A stretch of DNA of 64,000 nt from Numida meleagris. Its lineage: Eukaryota; Chordata; Aves; Galliformes; Numididae. The notes beneath the pieces are model-generated. The model saw only the letters and a program-made list of their open reading frames with translations, was not told where the DNA came from and ran no database searches. The first letter of the stretch is position 1; each line of letters begins with the position of its first letter. The position numbers were made by a program, and so were the translations under genes. The stretch lies in NCBI RefSeq assembly GCF_002078875.1, contig NC_034414.1, positions 10,280,225 through 10,344,224 of the forward strand, in the 5' to 3' direction. This document shows, one piece after another, positions 36,901-50,700 of the stretch.

Positions 36901-39900
36901 CTTGCAATAATTATCTTGGACAAATGAATAAGTTATTTTGTTCTGTCAATGCAGACACGGGAAGAGAAGATCAATTAATGCCTAGATAAGAGTCTTAAGA
37001 CTGTGTAATGTGTCTGTGCATAGGGCACAGAGATGAGCATATGCACCACTGGAAAATCTTGAGTAAGTCATAAATTAAACCTAATACTGAGAATCTTGTC
37101 ATGCAGGGCACATCTGTGTGCCGCCTTTATGCTACGTAGTCCATCTCCAGGTGACCTTATTTTCATGTTACTGAGTACAAGACTTTTTTATTTGAAATAA
37201 ATTGTTAGTTTCAATCACAAGTAGAGCATTTTACACTTCATAGATACTAACAAACAAGATTAACGAGGCTCCTGCACTTATCTTTTTCAATACGTATTTT
37301 CCAGTAACCCACCCAATAAGGTTTGGTTCTTGCAGACCTTATTTCTTTGGGATATGTGACTTGGATTGCTTGTGCAGGGTCAGTTAGTATTATTCCTTAA
37401 AACATGGACAACTATTAGCAACATTTTCTCTTTCTAACCGCTCTGTTTAATTGCAGTAATAACATAATTTTATGGCATGTTTAATAGAAAAGGTCAGACA
37501 ATTTAGATACTCTTCTAGTGTGAATGAGATAGGCAGCATCTTTGCTCCCTTCTCAGCCCACGTACATAAGTATTCACACCAATAATGCCTGCTTTCTGAG
37601 AACCCACAGAAGTCCCTAATGAAGAAAACGTGAGGACTCTTGTGGAGATATGCACCTGCAGCATTAGAGAGGGACAACAGAAGCTAGACAGACACCTTCA
37701 GTTACGCGAGGCTTTGGATTAATCCCTGAATTGAAATAAATGGGTGAAAATGTCATCATGATGAAAGCTGCATTTAAATAAAGCTGAGTAGGAGAAAAAC
37801 GATTGGTGTGGACAAACATAAGGCAACAGTCTATCAACAAGTACTGAAATCCATTACTCACACTGAGGGGTGCCAAGCAGGATGTTAATTCTCTGCCCAA
37901 AAATCACCCTGCTGTCATCCCCCAGCGCGTAACCTTGCTTGGGTGCTGGTGCATCTCCAGCCCTGCAGAGGGAGCTTGTCCTCACTTCTGGTGGCTTTGG
38001 GCTGAATATAGTGCAGGTATAATGAAGAAGTAAGCGTTATCTTCATACACGCAATGCGAACGCCTGGAGAGTTCTAAAAACTTAAAGCCCAGGTCCCCAT
38101 CTGTGCCTTCGGGAGGCGCTACTTCTTCAGTGTTAGGAGAGCTGTGTCAGCGGCTTCAGGTCTGCAGGTTCTTTCCTAAGCTTCCATGCACACCTTTGCA
38201 GCAGTGTCCTCTGAGTGGCGACAACGCACAGGGTGGGAAAGATGACACGGGGAGAACATGCACAGTGACATGGCAGAATGACAGCAAGCACGTAACGGTG
38301 GCATTGCTTAGTGACAAGCCCATCCATAACAAATATGCTGTGTGCGCGTTTCTGCACATGGTGGCTGCTTGCATGAATGCTAAGATGGGCGCTTGTCCTC
38401 CCGATCCAGGCAGAGAGAAATGAAGAAGAAAAAGAGAAAGGATGATTATTTTCTCACTAAGGAACAGGCACGCCTGTGATGGGCCCTGTAAAAATCAACC
38501 CGATTATACTATGTACTTTACATCATGCTCTTAACATCTTGCTCTGCTATACTACTAAAGCAGTCACTTTTAGCATACAGCAACAATCCCGAGAAGAAAG
38601 CTCACTCGTGTCAGGAAGCTTAAATTCATTACGCAGGTGTCAGTTATTCAGAGAGAGAGGGCTGAAAACCACTACAGTAAAAAAGAGGACTGCTTCAGAA
38701 ATGAGGCCTGTGCTGTGCAGGTGCTGAGCTTTGTGACTGCGGTTGAAGGAAGCAGCTGTTAGAAGTGCTGCGCTGTATCTCGTAGCTGCCACCCTGAGAA
38801 TATAGAAAGGAGAATCCCTTGGCAGATGTTCTGCAGTGCCTCGGCCAGAAACCCACGCAGTGCCTTACAATTCACCAACAACCTTGAACCGCGCAACGTG
38901 ATGAATCCTCCTGCTGAGGATTATGCAACCTGAATTAAAGGCCACCCTACTTTGAAACGAGAACATAGACACAGGGATTTAACACACTTTGATTCACTGA
39001 CACAGGTTTTACCTATCTTGAGAGTTCTTATACGGAAAAACCTCTATAAGCTTGAAACAACAGAAAGTTATAGATGGATAAATGTCAGCGGTCTTAAACT
39101 AAAATGATGAAATCCTAGTAATACATACTGCTAAGAAGCGGAAAAGTACCAACAACCTGCATGAAGGGAGTTGCAGTGATGCCAAAGAGGAATTCACCCT
39201 CACAGACATGTGCTACATAGTCCAAAAGGCAGAATAACCAGTGCTGTTGTCACAGAGCCTCAGGTTGATCAAAAAAACCAAACCCGTCATAGTGTCGTTG
39301 AATGCAGTGGCTCCAGGATCCGCTGCAGCTGCAGAGCCTTATTCCACAAGCAGCTTTTAAAGACAACCTTGTTACAGTGCTTGTAAGAGCATCGCTGCTG
39401 TAGCCCTACTTTAAACAATATGTCTGAGTTACAATAAATGGATAAACGTGCCCTTACTGAAAAGGAGGAACCTCAAATTTCTAGGCAGTTAAATAAAAAA
39501 CAACATAGTAAGTTTTAATGCATTATCATCCCATACATAGGCATTTGCGAGTATCAGTTACTGAGCCACCGGTCACAGCAAAACACCATCAGAGTGAGCC
39601 AGCTGTGCAAATGCTTTGCTTAGTTCCCTGTCGAGAACAGAAAGAGTATCTATGCAATTAATTTTGAACACTTACACAGCAGAACCCCAGAAGGTACGTT
39701 TCATACGAAGAACAGCAGAAACACAGGTTCATAAAGTAGCACATAATCTGTAGTAAGATTAGTCCAAGTTTTATATGTATAATTCTTGTCTTCTAGTCAG
39801 TAATAAAAACGAGACCTTTTGAAATACCTGAGAGCCGTCAGCACCTAATTCTAGTAAAGGTGACTGCTGTTCTATCACGTGCTGTCCTTATTTGCCAAGT

Positions 39901-42900
39901 GAAGATATTTTACTGGTGAGCACGTGCTTCTCTAAAAAGAGGAAAAGCTTGCAATTACTGGTTTAGGAGAGCAACGTGATAGCATGGGGCGACTAGCTAG
40001 AATTCCACAGGATCAAATATTTAGAGGTTAAAAAAAGAGGTCTACTGCTCAGCTCCTTTAGAGGCCTCAGTGATGCCTGGGCTTGTTGAAAGTCACTCAT
40101 ACTTCTTCGTTTAAGCAAAGAGAGCAAAAACCCAGGAAGTCTGGCATTGGCTCCCCACAACACATCATCTGAGTCCACAGTAGCGTTTTTCGATTGTGCA
40201 GCTACCACTTTATGAACAGCTCTTTCCACCAGAGCTCTTTCACTATCAGTCCCTCATGAGGATGCGAACTGTGGCACTACAGTAAGACAACGTGAATAGT
40301 GAGAGATTTGCCCAGTAATTATTGCAAAGCCATTCTCACAGCCTTCTTACCATCAGAATCTCTAACAATGTGCTACAGCATCGCTGTTTTATGGGATGAG
40401 TGCACCTTTATGTGCCACGTATTACCCTACAAAAGGAACAGAGTGATGTTTAGCTTTAGAAAACAAACTCTGTTTTAGGGCACCAGCACATTTCAGTTCA
40501 CAGAATCCCTTTAAGCCTTTTGAAAAGAAAAATAAGGCAGCACTACAAAGGGAATTTGTATAACAGTCTGCCTCCAGGCTTGCGGACAGCTCTGCTCATT
40601 GATTTGCAACCGATGATTTGGAAACTCTGGTTACGAATGTTTACTGAGAGAAATTGCGATTACATTTTAGGCAAGCTTTTCTATCTATCTGCTCCTTTTT
40701 AATGTGTTAATTTACTCCACTGAAAAGCCAAAGGGCCAAATTCCCCCCTCTGATAAGGCTCCTATTGTAGGCGCATCACTGGATGTGCACCGAAGGCATT
40801 ATTCATCTGTGGAGAGATCACCGAGTAATATTGTCAAAATAAACACTTTTGAGTTGCACGTCCCCGAAGAAAAGATAAAGGGATTGTGAACAGAATGAGA
40901 AGGAACAGAACATCAGAGATGAAGAAAATTAGATAAAGGGCCGGGATGAAACTGTTTGATGTACGCAGAGTGACAAGTTAGATTAAGAACTCTCATTAAA
41001 GCGTGCAGTATTTGCCTATAAGCAATTCAGGCAAGGAATTTGTTTACAACTCTCTGCCAAAATCAACAGCAGATGCAAAAAATATCAATAGTAAGAGTTT
41101 AAATAATCTTAAATTTACTGTATCCAAACACTCACTAGCACTATGTGAAGGAAATACACAGCTCGGTACCGTACTATTCTTTGTCACGCTGAGTAAACAA
41201 GATTATGCCCTGTTGCACATTAATGTGCAGCCCCTCCAGAAGCTACAGCCAATATGAGTATGCCACTAATTACTCCTGTGTTACTTTCAGATTCACATAT
41301 GTCTGAAAGTACATACTAATTCCAAGCTGGTGTGGAGGACAATCTAACTGTGAGGACTGTGCAGTCTCAGGCATGACCGGATGCTTGGACAGAACCTGCT
41401 GCGACTTCACCAAGTTAGCAAAACAAAATGTGCAGATGTGCTGGAAAACCTGTAATATCACCTGACATTGCTAAGTGGCAGGGCTCTTCACCAGAAAGTG
41501 CCCACCAGAATTTATATAGGTGCTAGTCTAAATTATGAGCAACTGCTTCCAGAGCAGATGGCAACGGTCAAGTGAAGCAAAGGAGCACTGCACCTTGCTC
41601 AACAACCGTGAGGAGGGAGGGGTTTGGCAAAGGCCTCTCAGCACAGTTCTTGCTGTGGCTGACCCGGATTTAATGGGAGCTTTTCACTGCTGTTAGTCCC
41701 AGGTTAACGTCCCCCTCTAGTGACCTAAATGTACGGTGGGGCACTTTTTCCTCAGCAGCATGTTGGCTGATGTCCCTGCATGACTGATTCTGTCACAGTG
41801 ATGGGAGTTTGAGTCACCACCTTCCTCCTGGCATGCTTACAGGTTAAACAAATTCCTGGCCTGGAAAGAACATGCGGTGAGAGTGAGGTTACACAATGTG
41901 CTGGCAGCACTGCTATCCCAAGATGCTGAACTCTACCCTTCCCCAGCCCCTCATGCTCACCTTTGTGCTCAAGTTTCTTTCTCATGCCAATTCCCCGTGG
42001 GCTGAGACGCAAGCGAGACCATTGTTATGATCCAGGTTAAAGATAACCTCTCCTTAACCAACTCTGCTATTGAAGCCAGTGGATCGTATGTTTGTACCAC
42101 AAGACGCTTAGTTACTTTAACAGAGTTTTATGCACAGAGAGTGGCAGAAAACTATGTCAGGTGTCACTTTCTTGGGCTATAAAGGCAACATAGGACTGGT
42201 GATCCACAGCATTAAAGCCACACATTCAACCACTCACGTGCTGCACAGTTCTTGAAATCCAGATCAGACCTACATAACCAGCACCGGGAATTCCTCTCTG
42301 TTTTTGCAGTAGTTCAAACAAAAATACTGCTTATCACTGGAGTTAGTTTTTGAAGACTGATGGAAGGGAAACAAAGGCATAAGGGACCCTCTCTGTTAAA
42401 AGCTGAAGTGAGATCATGGATGAGGATGTGAGGCAGTGAGAAATCACAGAATCTACAGGAAAAGAAAGCATCCATGTCCGAAAAGTGCTCGCTATGAGAC
42501 ATCAGCCCACGACTCATCGTTTTGATTGTTCTTTGAGAGACCTGACTGCTCTTTTCTCTCAAACAAAAGGTGCCTTTCCACTTCACACCACCGCGTGGAA
42601 AAGCTTCTTGCAAAGAGAGCTGAAAGAATGACACAGCCTCCTGTTATTTAAAGATGACATTTGACAGGCTGAGTCCATCAACAAAACACTGCTCAAAGCC
42701 AGCAGACTTTTCTCATTGAAAAAAGATTAGAAAAAAAATGACGGCAATTACTTATTTCCATCTCTTTTCTGAAATTTTCTCGCCCGTGTACTGGGAAGGA
42801 GACTTGAAGGCAAAACGTGAAGAAGACAGCATATTTCTTTTGTTAGTTGAAATTATACAGTCCAGATGGCACAACCACTCCTTCTGGCCTGCCTCTAGCA

Positions 42901-44034
42901 TCAAAAAGGAGCTGACAGCCACGAGACAAGCAGATTTGATCTCATTTTCTCCTTATGTAATCTTTGGTTGTGCAACACAAGTCCGCAAAGAGTAAAAAGG
43001 TGGATCTGAATACATGCAGGATAAAACACAACTACTTTTGCACTTTACCCACATTTCAATACCTTTCTGGTGAACGGCATATAAATTCTGTTACTTCGTG
43101 TGTCATTGGCAATTACATTACACAGAACAACGGCAAAAAGATTCATTTCCTTTAAAGGTGCTTTATGCTGTGCTTTCAGTTGCAGCTCTTGGCTTTTGAA
43201 ACATTTAGGAAAGAAGCGAAGCATATTCTTCGCTTCTGTTTTGAAATGATATTTGTTTATATATTCCATTCAAATCAGAAAACATGAAACAAAAACCTCA
43301 CACTATTTTAAGCTACTCGGTGTCCTTCCAACGTCTGATTTGTGTGCAGCATCCACTACATTTGCCTAGAAGGATTTAGCTCAGTAGCTGGCACGTTTAC
43401 ATCACAGAGCAACATACACAGTTTCAACTGGTTTCAAGCACTCTTACAATGGGAAATAAATACGAGAAGTGGTTGTTGCTGAAAGTTCAAAAAATGCAGT
43501 CAACAAATAGTGAAATCGCAAAAGGCCAGACAAATTTAATAAAATATTTCCATTTACCTTCCTCAGCTTTACACAGCCTGCTTCGAATAAGATTCTCTGC
43601 AGAGAGCCTTTACCCAACTGTTTGTATCACTTCATACAAAATACATTTGAATCACCACAGCAATACAAGGCTATAAATTCCCAACAAGCAACATGCCAAA
43701 TTCAGCGTACGTTATGTTTTCATTGGCATCTAGAACTTTTCCTTCTCTCTGCTTCCCATACATTTTCGTTTAAAACAAATTAAAAAGCATATAGATGTTA
43801 AAACATAAAGACAGCTTAGAATTTAAGTGACTTGTGCAACATTATTTTGTGCTTTCTACTTCTCCTTTTCCTCCTACTGTAATTAAAATTCATCATGCCC
43901 TTCTCTACATGTACAATAGTAACGCATCAAGTTCAGTCCAGATAGGTTTTCAACCCTCAGACTTGGCCGTAAGCTACACGAGATCCTTGCAAATTCAAAA
44001 AAGTGCATTTTTTTTGTGATCTTTCTTTCAGAGA
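30961..44034. other. Region between RIC3 and TUB 3' ends, no coding gene seen
   Basis: About 13 kb holding only short, domain-free open frames. It may contain long 3' untranslated sequence of either gene. A 106-codon frame at 38103-38423 (plus) has no recognisable feature. No canonical minus-strand AATAAA was found close to the TUB stop; the nearest I noticed is at 37187-37192. Variant ATTAAA signals occur, for example near 43533, 41671 and 40698, so the TUB transcript end is unresolved. Confidence 0.5.
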
Positions 44035-44145
44035 ATCATAGAATCAGCAAGGTTGGAAAAGACCTACAAGATCATCCAGTCCAACCATCCACCTACCACC
44101 AATAACCACGTCTCTCAATGCAACGTCTAAGTGTTGAACTTCATG
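44035..44145 (-). mobile_element. CR1 LINE 3' tail fragment, antisense orientation
   Basis: AATCATAGAATCAGCAAGGT, followed by TTGGAAAAGACCTACAAGATCATCC-type sequence and CCAACC..CCACCACC, is the reverse complement of the avian CR1 3' end. It lies about 460-570 nt downstream of the TUB stop in TUB orientation and so may be part of the TUB 3' UTR. The upstream limit is approximate. Confidence 0.88.
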
Positions 44146-44400
44146 TTGGATGAAGTTCTGATTATTCGATGTAGGAATGCAACCTTGAGGTACGATTGCA
44201 GCCTTGGAATAATTCTTAAAATGTAAAAAGAAATTTGTTGAGAGCGCACTTTCTGGACTTAAAAAAGACACACCGTTATAATGGTGCTACTAGAGCCACG
44301 GTACAGTATATCATGGCACATCTCCAGAACATAATCAAGAACATGAGATAGAACTTCTATTTACATAAACTCGATGCCACTTCCAGAAAAATATGACAGG

Positions 44401-44422
44401 AAAAAAAAAAAAAAAAAAAAAA
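44401..44422 (-). repeat. A22 homopolymer (T22 on the TUB strand)
   Basis: Twenty-two consecutive A on the plus strand, about 180 nt after the TUB stop codon, so it reads as poly(U) in a TUB 3' UTR. Confidence 0.9.
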
Positions 44423-44602
44423 GGAAAGCATTATTTCCTGAATGTCCTGAATTTTTAGAAGGTTCCTTTTCTCTCCAGCAATCCAGTGGTCCTCCACAAC
44501 TGCATTTTCCCTGACCTTAGTATGGACCATAAGTGACACCAGCAGGAATTGGGAATCATATGGCAAACTGCTTCCTCTGAGAGGATGCTCTCGCGTGCCC
44601 CT

Positions 44603-44736
44603 TTACTCACAAGCCAGCTTGCTGTCAAAACTTGAAAGGGCAATAGCAAAGGCTTGTAGAGCGCACATTGGGTAGTTGTAGTCCATGGTGAACACGTCCT
44701 CAGCCACACGGCCAAACTGCATCACTATATAGTCAG
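44603..44736 (-). CDS. TUB: TUB last coding exon
   Basis: Encodes [20 protein letters not shown] through the terminal FDSKLACE and TAA. This is the most conserved tail of the tubby family, which forms the central hydrophobic helix of the barrel. The acceptor is TTTCTTGCAG. Confidence 0.97.
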
Positions 44737-47700
44737 CTGCAAGAAAGGCCACAAGAAGCAACAAAACATTATTTTTGCTTGCGACGCTCACTAAATAAGC
44801 ATACATGCAACATCCTCCTCTGGCCCAGCTGAACAGAACACAAACTTGCTCACACATCAAACTTCACAACACTTACTCATGTGCGTGGGTGTGGTGATAT
44901 TACAGGGAGAAGCAAGGATAGGCTGAGTGAGGAATATCTAAGTGATTAAGGATTGCGAGACTTGTTAGAAAATTACGAATATATATATATATATATATAT
45001 ATATGCAGAAGAAAAATTGTTTCTCCATAAAATGTTCAAGTTCCTTACACATACTGAGTTTCACACGCACCAAGAATGAATTAATTCTACTCCTACTTAA
45101 TTACAGGCAAGTGGACAAGTAAGGATAAGGGGAGAAGAAAATGTATGATTGTGATCTACGTGTTGTCACGTCTCTGTTGTATCACATTCAAAAAATCCTC
45201 AACATTTTTTCCTTTTCGTACTCTTTGTCAGCAAGAGGAAACCTGTCTCAAGAATGAGGCAGAGGAGCAGTGAGGTGGACCCAATCAACTAAACTAAACT
45301 CACTCAGGTAACAGTAAGGGCAGAATCACTGTCAGGTTGGGTATGCAGTACTGTTTCTACACGTTACAGATAATGAATGATACTTACGATCATTATCATG
45401 AATAATTTGGAAGTTTTTCACTGAGGCCTGTGTGACTCGACCGTGGAAATTTAAAACATAGGACTGGGTGTCATCGTTCCAGACAGGAGTTTTGTTATGC
45501 AGCTCAATGACACTCTCTGTGTTTTTGTTCTGCCATCTTGCAAGCAATGTCTCATGTTCCTGCACACACCACAGATGAACACTTCAGTTTAACAACCTCA
45601 CAAGATGGAAAAATAAATTCATTCATTCAAAAAAAAAAAAACAACTTCATAAATGCAACCCAAAAACTTAACTGTCATTCTCAATTCTCAGCACAGCATC
45701 ATAGAATGAAATAGAGAGTTCTGAGTATCTTAACGAGACTCTGCACTCAAGTTCTTTCCGCAGCTTGGAAAAGGTTAGCTGCATCTTTTGTTATCAAAAC
45801 ACACTGTTATTTGTAGTGCTGCTGTGAGTCACAGAACTAGTCACACAACCCATTGTTATTCATCTGTTTAAATACTTTTTTAGCCTCTAAATCTCTAGAA
45901 ATGAAAAAAAAAACACCCAAAAAACAAACACTAACTGAGGGAGAATTCAAGTAGTTTTTATGGTTGACTGATGGTACGACTTACATTTCTTGGTCTGATG
46001 GAAACTCTTTCATGGTCCATATTCATTCCTGGTATGATCACGCTCATCTTACGAGGTCCTTTAAATCCCAGGACATTTGTTTCCTAAAAATATTTAGAAA
46101 AGAGTTCATCATATTCTGTGTTTTTCAAATCTATTTGTTCAACAGAGAACAGTCCAGGGAACTTAAGTCAGTCAATTGAAAAATTATCTTGAGCTCCCAC
46201 CTTTACTGGCACGTCAGACATTCTAGCTTTGTCTGAGAAGCTCTGACAACACGAAAAATAGAAGCAGACAAGTTTCCAATGACATTCTCAGTACTGGGTG
46301 CCAGCAACCTTAATACAATTAAAAAAAAATATATCCCCTTGTTAAATAAGAATATGGACTAACCAGATTGTTTGGATACTGCTAAAACTGAAAACAAAGT
46401 AGCTGTAATTTAGAAAACATAAAATGCAGTAACACATTTTGATGGGAGACCAAATTAAATACATAGGACTCCATTTATTCCAGAGTCAGCACAAGGACAA
46501 ACAAGAAGAAGCTGCCAGTAAGAGCATCTGTTGCCAGTGCTGTGGTTTTCAAAGTCTTCAGATATGTTATGCTTAGAGATGAGCATGGTAAAAAAAACCA
46601 CAACACATTAGCATGAATGCAAATTTTTGAGCTATGAAAGCAGAGAAAGGAAAGAAATAACATGGGCACCAACATGAAGTACAAGTTCTTCCATTCAGCG
46701 TGATTTGATGTGTTTCTGACCAGCTCTTCACAAAAGCACCTAGTATTGTCCTATCCTCTCAAAACACAACCACATGAAATAGTGATACCTCTGAAAGATC
46801 CAGTCCATCCCTTAGTTTGTGGTATATTTTGGGGGGGGGCTGTGTCAGGAGCGTGTCACGTAATTTTTCCCATTCACCTTTCCCATGTGCAGGAGTCTGT
46901 GCAAAATTTACTTGTATGGAACAAGTTTTTTCATCCATCGGACCTTTGAAATCCCTTTGGTTATTTCAGCAAACCATTTGGAGATTCTACACAACTCACT
47001 GAAGTTTTTAATGCAGACAAGGAAAATTCTACGGAGACATTTTAATGAATACTCTTGAAGCAATCCAGGTATATTTATATACCTCCATAACTACATACAT
47101 TAATTGGAAAAACTGAACGTCTTTTCTGAATCACTTATATCATGGCCCTTGGCAAAGTAAACCAATGGTTAGTTTAGCTGGAAGCATCTACTTGGTTTTG
47201 TATAGTGACAGAACTCAAAAGGCTGCCAGCAGATTTTATATGCAGGATGAGAGATTCAGCAGCGCAGAATACAACTTCTAAGATTCGTGCTTACGCTTAC
47301 TTTCCACTAACTACTGACAATTTTGGTCTTCTCTGAACTGCCTTACAAGCTTTACTGCTCAATAAGCTGCAGTTACACTATATACAATTTGTTTAGACGC
47401 TGATTGGTTGAAGACATTGTTCAGGGTAAAATTAAACTATAGTGCTGAATCACTTTCCTCCCAACAAGAAGCGTTATCACCCTGAAACAATATGACCATA
47501 TTCTTTGGATTTTCACTTAAATGCTAAAAATCAGCATTTCTGCCAGATGTTAAGGGAATAATTTCTAGTTGCACATTTGTATCAATCAACAATTACATCC
47601 AAGATTTCTTGGCAAACACAACCCTTCTGCTACACTCAAGGTACAGAATTAAAGTTCTACCAGCGTATAATATATGAAGAAAACAGCAGGGAGAAAAGAG

Positions 47701-50700
47701 GAGTTTCAAGGTAGAGCAGACCTTTCCAATATACCTTGCATCCAAACACAATTAATTCCCCTTGTCCTTGTCCCTTGCCTGCTCTTCTACTATTTCCTTG
47801 CTCCACTATGTTGTGTACACACTGAAGACTACAAATGGCATTCGTAGGGGAACACAGGACACTCACAATTTAGTTGCCCCAAACATGCCCTTACTTCAGC
47901 AACTTCACTCTCTGTACTTGATTTACACAGATGTGCCTTGTCCTTCCTATATTCTGCAGATTCATTCCAGAGAAAGCCCAGAACTACAAAACCCACTATA
48001 TTTGAGCACAAAGCAAGTGATCACAGTTTGAGCAGAAACATGCAGTTTTGTTACTGTTTTACTGCTTTATTTAAAGTAGAGCCATACCTCACAGTATCAG
48101 CTGAGCTCCCTGCCTGCAGAATGATGCCAGCTAAATTGTGAGATACTAAGGATATAAAGGAATCTGCAGCAGAGTGTACTGGTACAAATGGTAAAGTTAC
48201 ACCTCCCTGCTTCTTGATAATTTTGCCAAGCGATTCTGCAGTCAGCCATTAGGTGCTGCTCTAGGTTTATTAATATCCCAACCTGCCATCATCAAGAAGA
48301 GTAAATATGGCAAAGAGCACTTGATAAAACTCAGTTCTTGCACTAACTTTATTAATGTTACTTGAAACATTGTGAGCTCCACAATCATAGCATCTCCTAA
48401 GTTGGAAGGGACCCACAAGGATATCACTGAGTTCAGCTCCTGGCTGCACCCAAAATTCAAACCCTACGTCTGAGAATGCTATCCAAACACTCCTTGAACT
48501 CTGGCACTTGGGGCTGTGACCACTGCCCTCGGCAGCCTGTTCCAGGGCCTGTCCACTCTCTGGTGCAGAACCTTTCCCTAACCCCCACCTGCCCCTTCCC
48601 TGACAGTTCCATGCCTTTCCCTTGGGCCCTGTCACTGTCACCAGAGAGCAGAGCTCATCCCCCCCGAGCCTGATGAGGAGCTGCAGCCACCACGAGGCCT
48701 CCTTTCAGCCTCCTCTGCTCTGGGCTCAGCAAAGTAGGGGACCTCAGCTGCTCCCTCACACATCCTGCCCTCTAGACCCTTCACAGTCTTTGTTGCTGTC
48801 CTTTGGACTCTCTCTAACAATTTTATGTCCTTATTTTGCCCCAAACTGCACAGACCCGGAGCGGTCCCAGTCAACCAGCAAACATTTTCCCCATTTGCAC
48901 GAAGGGCAAGAAAGAAAACCCTGCAGCTGATCCCAGAGCCCACCATCAGTGTTGAAGACATAGGTGAAGAAAGCATTAAGCATCTTTGCTTTGCCTGCAT
49001 CCCTATTTGTGAGGTGACCATCTGCATAAAGTAACCAAGCAATGTTATCTCTGGTCCTCCTTTTGCTGTCAGCATATTTAGAAAAGCCTTTCTTGTTATC
49101 ATCCACAGTACTGGCATGCTTCAACTCTACTTGCACTTTGGCCACACATATTTTCTATCTACAATGGCAAATAGCATCTCTCTAAGTCCTCCCACGTCAC
49201 CCAAACTCACTTCCAGAGGCCATACACATTCTTTTTCTGCCTAAGCTCTAGAAGAAGATCAGTGAGAGCTCTCAACACCTTTATCCCACAGTTAACAACA
49301 GATGCACCAACACCTCTGACTGTGTAAAAACTAGACTGCTGAATCATCAGCAGGTCAGGTGCAGTAAGTTGGTGGAAGCAGGTACAGTTTGCTCTCCAGA
49401 AGATTGGAGAGCCTCATCTCGATTGGATGAGCTGAAAGATAGCAAACTGCATACTGGTGCTTTCCACTTGTTGTTTATTACAGCTTTTGCTGCAGGAAAA
49501 AATCTCAAGGCAGGAATTAAAAGGTTACTTTAGGACAAGGGTTTTTTCAGGAGTGCTCTTTATGGCATTTTTACTCTGGTTCTGCTGCAGCCTGGAACAA
49601 TAATCCTATCTTAGCAAACCTATCTATTAATGAAACATCATTCAGATTTCCTTTTGTCCTCTGGCCATAGCACACCTACAAGCCTGCTGCCTTTCTCTGT
49701 GAATATTAAGACATCAGTGGAATGAGTCACCTTATACAAATGTACAAGTTTTATACTGCTGATCCGAAAACAGGCCTACAAAAACAACTTTAGTCTTAGC
49801 CACATCCTCTCAACAGAAGCCATAGTTCTGTTCTTTCCAACTTGCACTGCACTTCCAAATACCAACTGGCTGCAGTGGAGTTGTTTATTTGGTAACGTTA
49901 ATGGTTCAAATATCAGTGCTATTCACTTTTACAAACAGTGCCTTAATTTTTCAATACATGACCTTTTTTAAACTGTTGTTGTTTGCTCTTTGTATTTCCA
50001 GTTTGTACCAAACGATTAGTTACCTGGCTCCAGAGAATGCTCTCCTATGTAAACCAGTAAAATTACCTTCATTAAAAATGCAGGTTATTCTAGGTTCTTA
50101 GTTAGACTTCAGTTGATGATATAAACTCACATCAAATCCTGGACTCTGATGTCAAATCCTGCTAACTGAATTGTTCTTTGCTTTCCTTTTCCTTCCCTGC
50201 TTAAAGCTTCCAGGCCCCCCACACCGCTTCCCACATCCTAAAGCTGATCTTTCCAGGAACACGTCCTATGCATGTATGGGGATATGCTGTGACGGCTAGA
50301 TTTCAAACTGAAAGAGCTCCAGGCATTCCTGACTAGAGCTGGACAGCAACTTTCCAGAAAAAGTGTTCTTAGGTATTTTTGTCAGCTGTTGAACTGGGAA
50401 AACAGAAAAATCTTCTGTAGAACTGCACATACCGATTTTGACTGGAAGAGTTTCTTGGGCCCAGAGACTTCTGGACAGAAATAATACTCTCATCACAACA
50501 GTCATCCAGCAATCATTCTAAAACAACAGCCGTGCTTCAAGTCCTGACAGTCTCCATTGCCCCTAACAAACACTATTTAGTCTCCTCTAACAGGCTGGTT
50601 TCTAATTCAGTTGCATTTTAGATTTCATTTTGTTTTGTATTCCTGTTAAAAAGGAGTTTTATAGCTTTTATTAGCCACTGTTATCCATCTACCTGTGTTT

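Noticed and set aside
38103..38423. 106-codon plus-strand frame with opposite-strand frames of similar length
   Set aside because: No domain or family resemblance. Two frames on the other strand are equally open, which is typical of stop-poor chance sequence.
45690..45720. CATCATAGAATG resembling a CR1 end
   Set aside because: Only about ten bases match, with no adjacent CR1 block, so it is too short to call.
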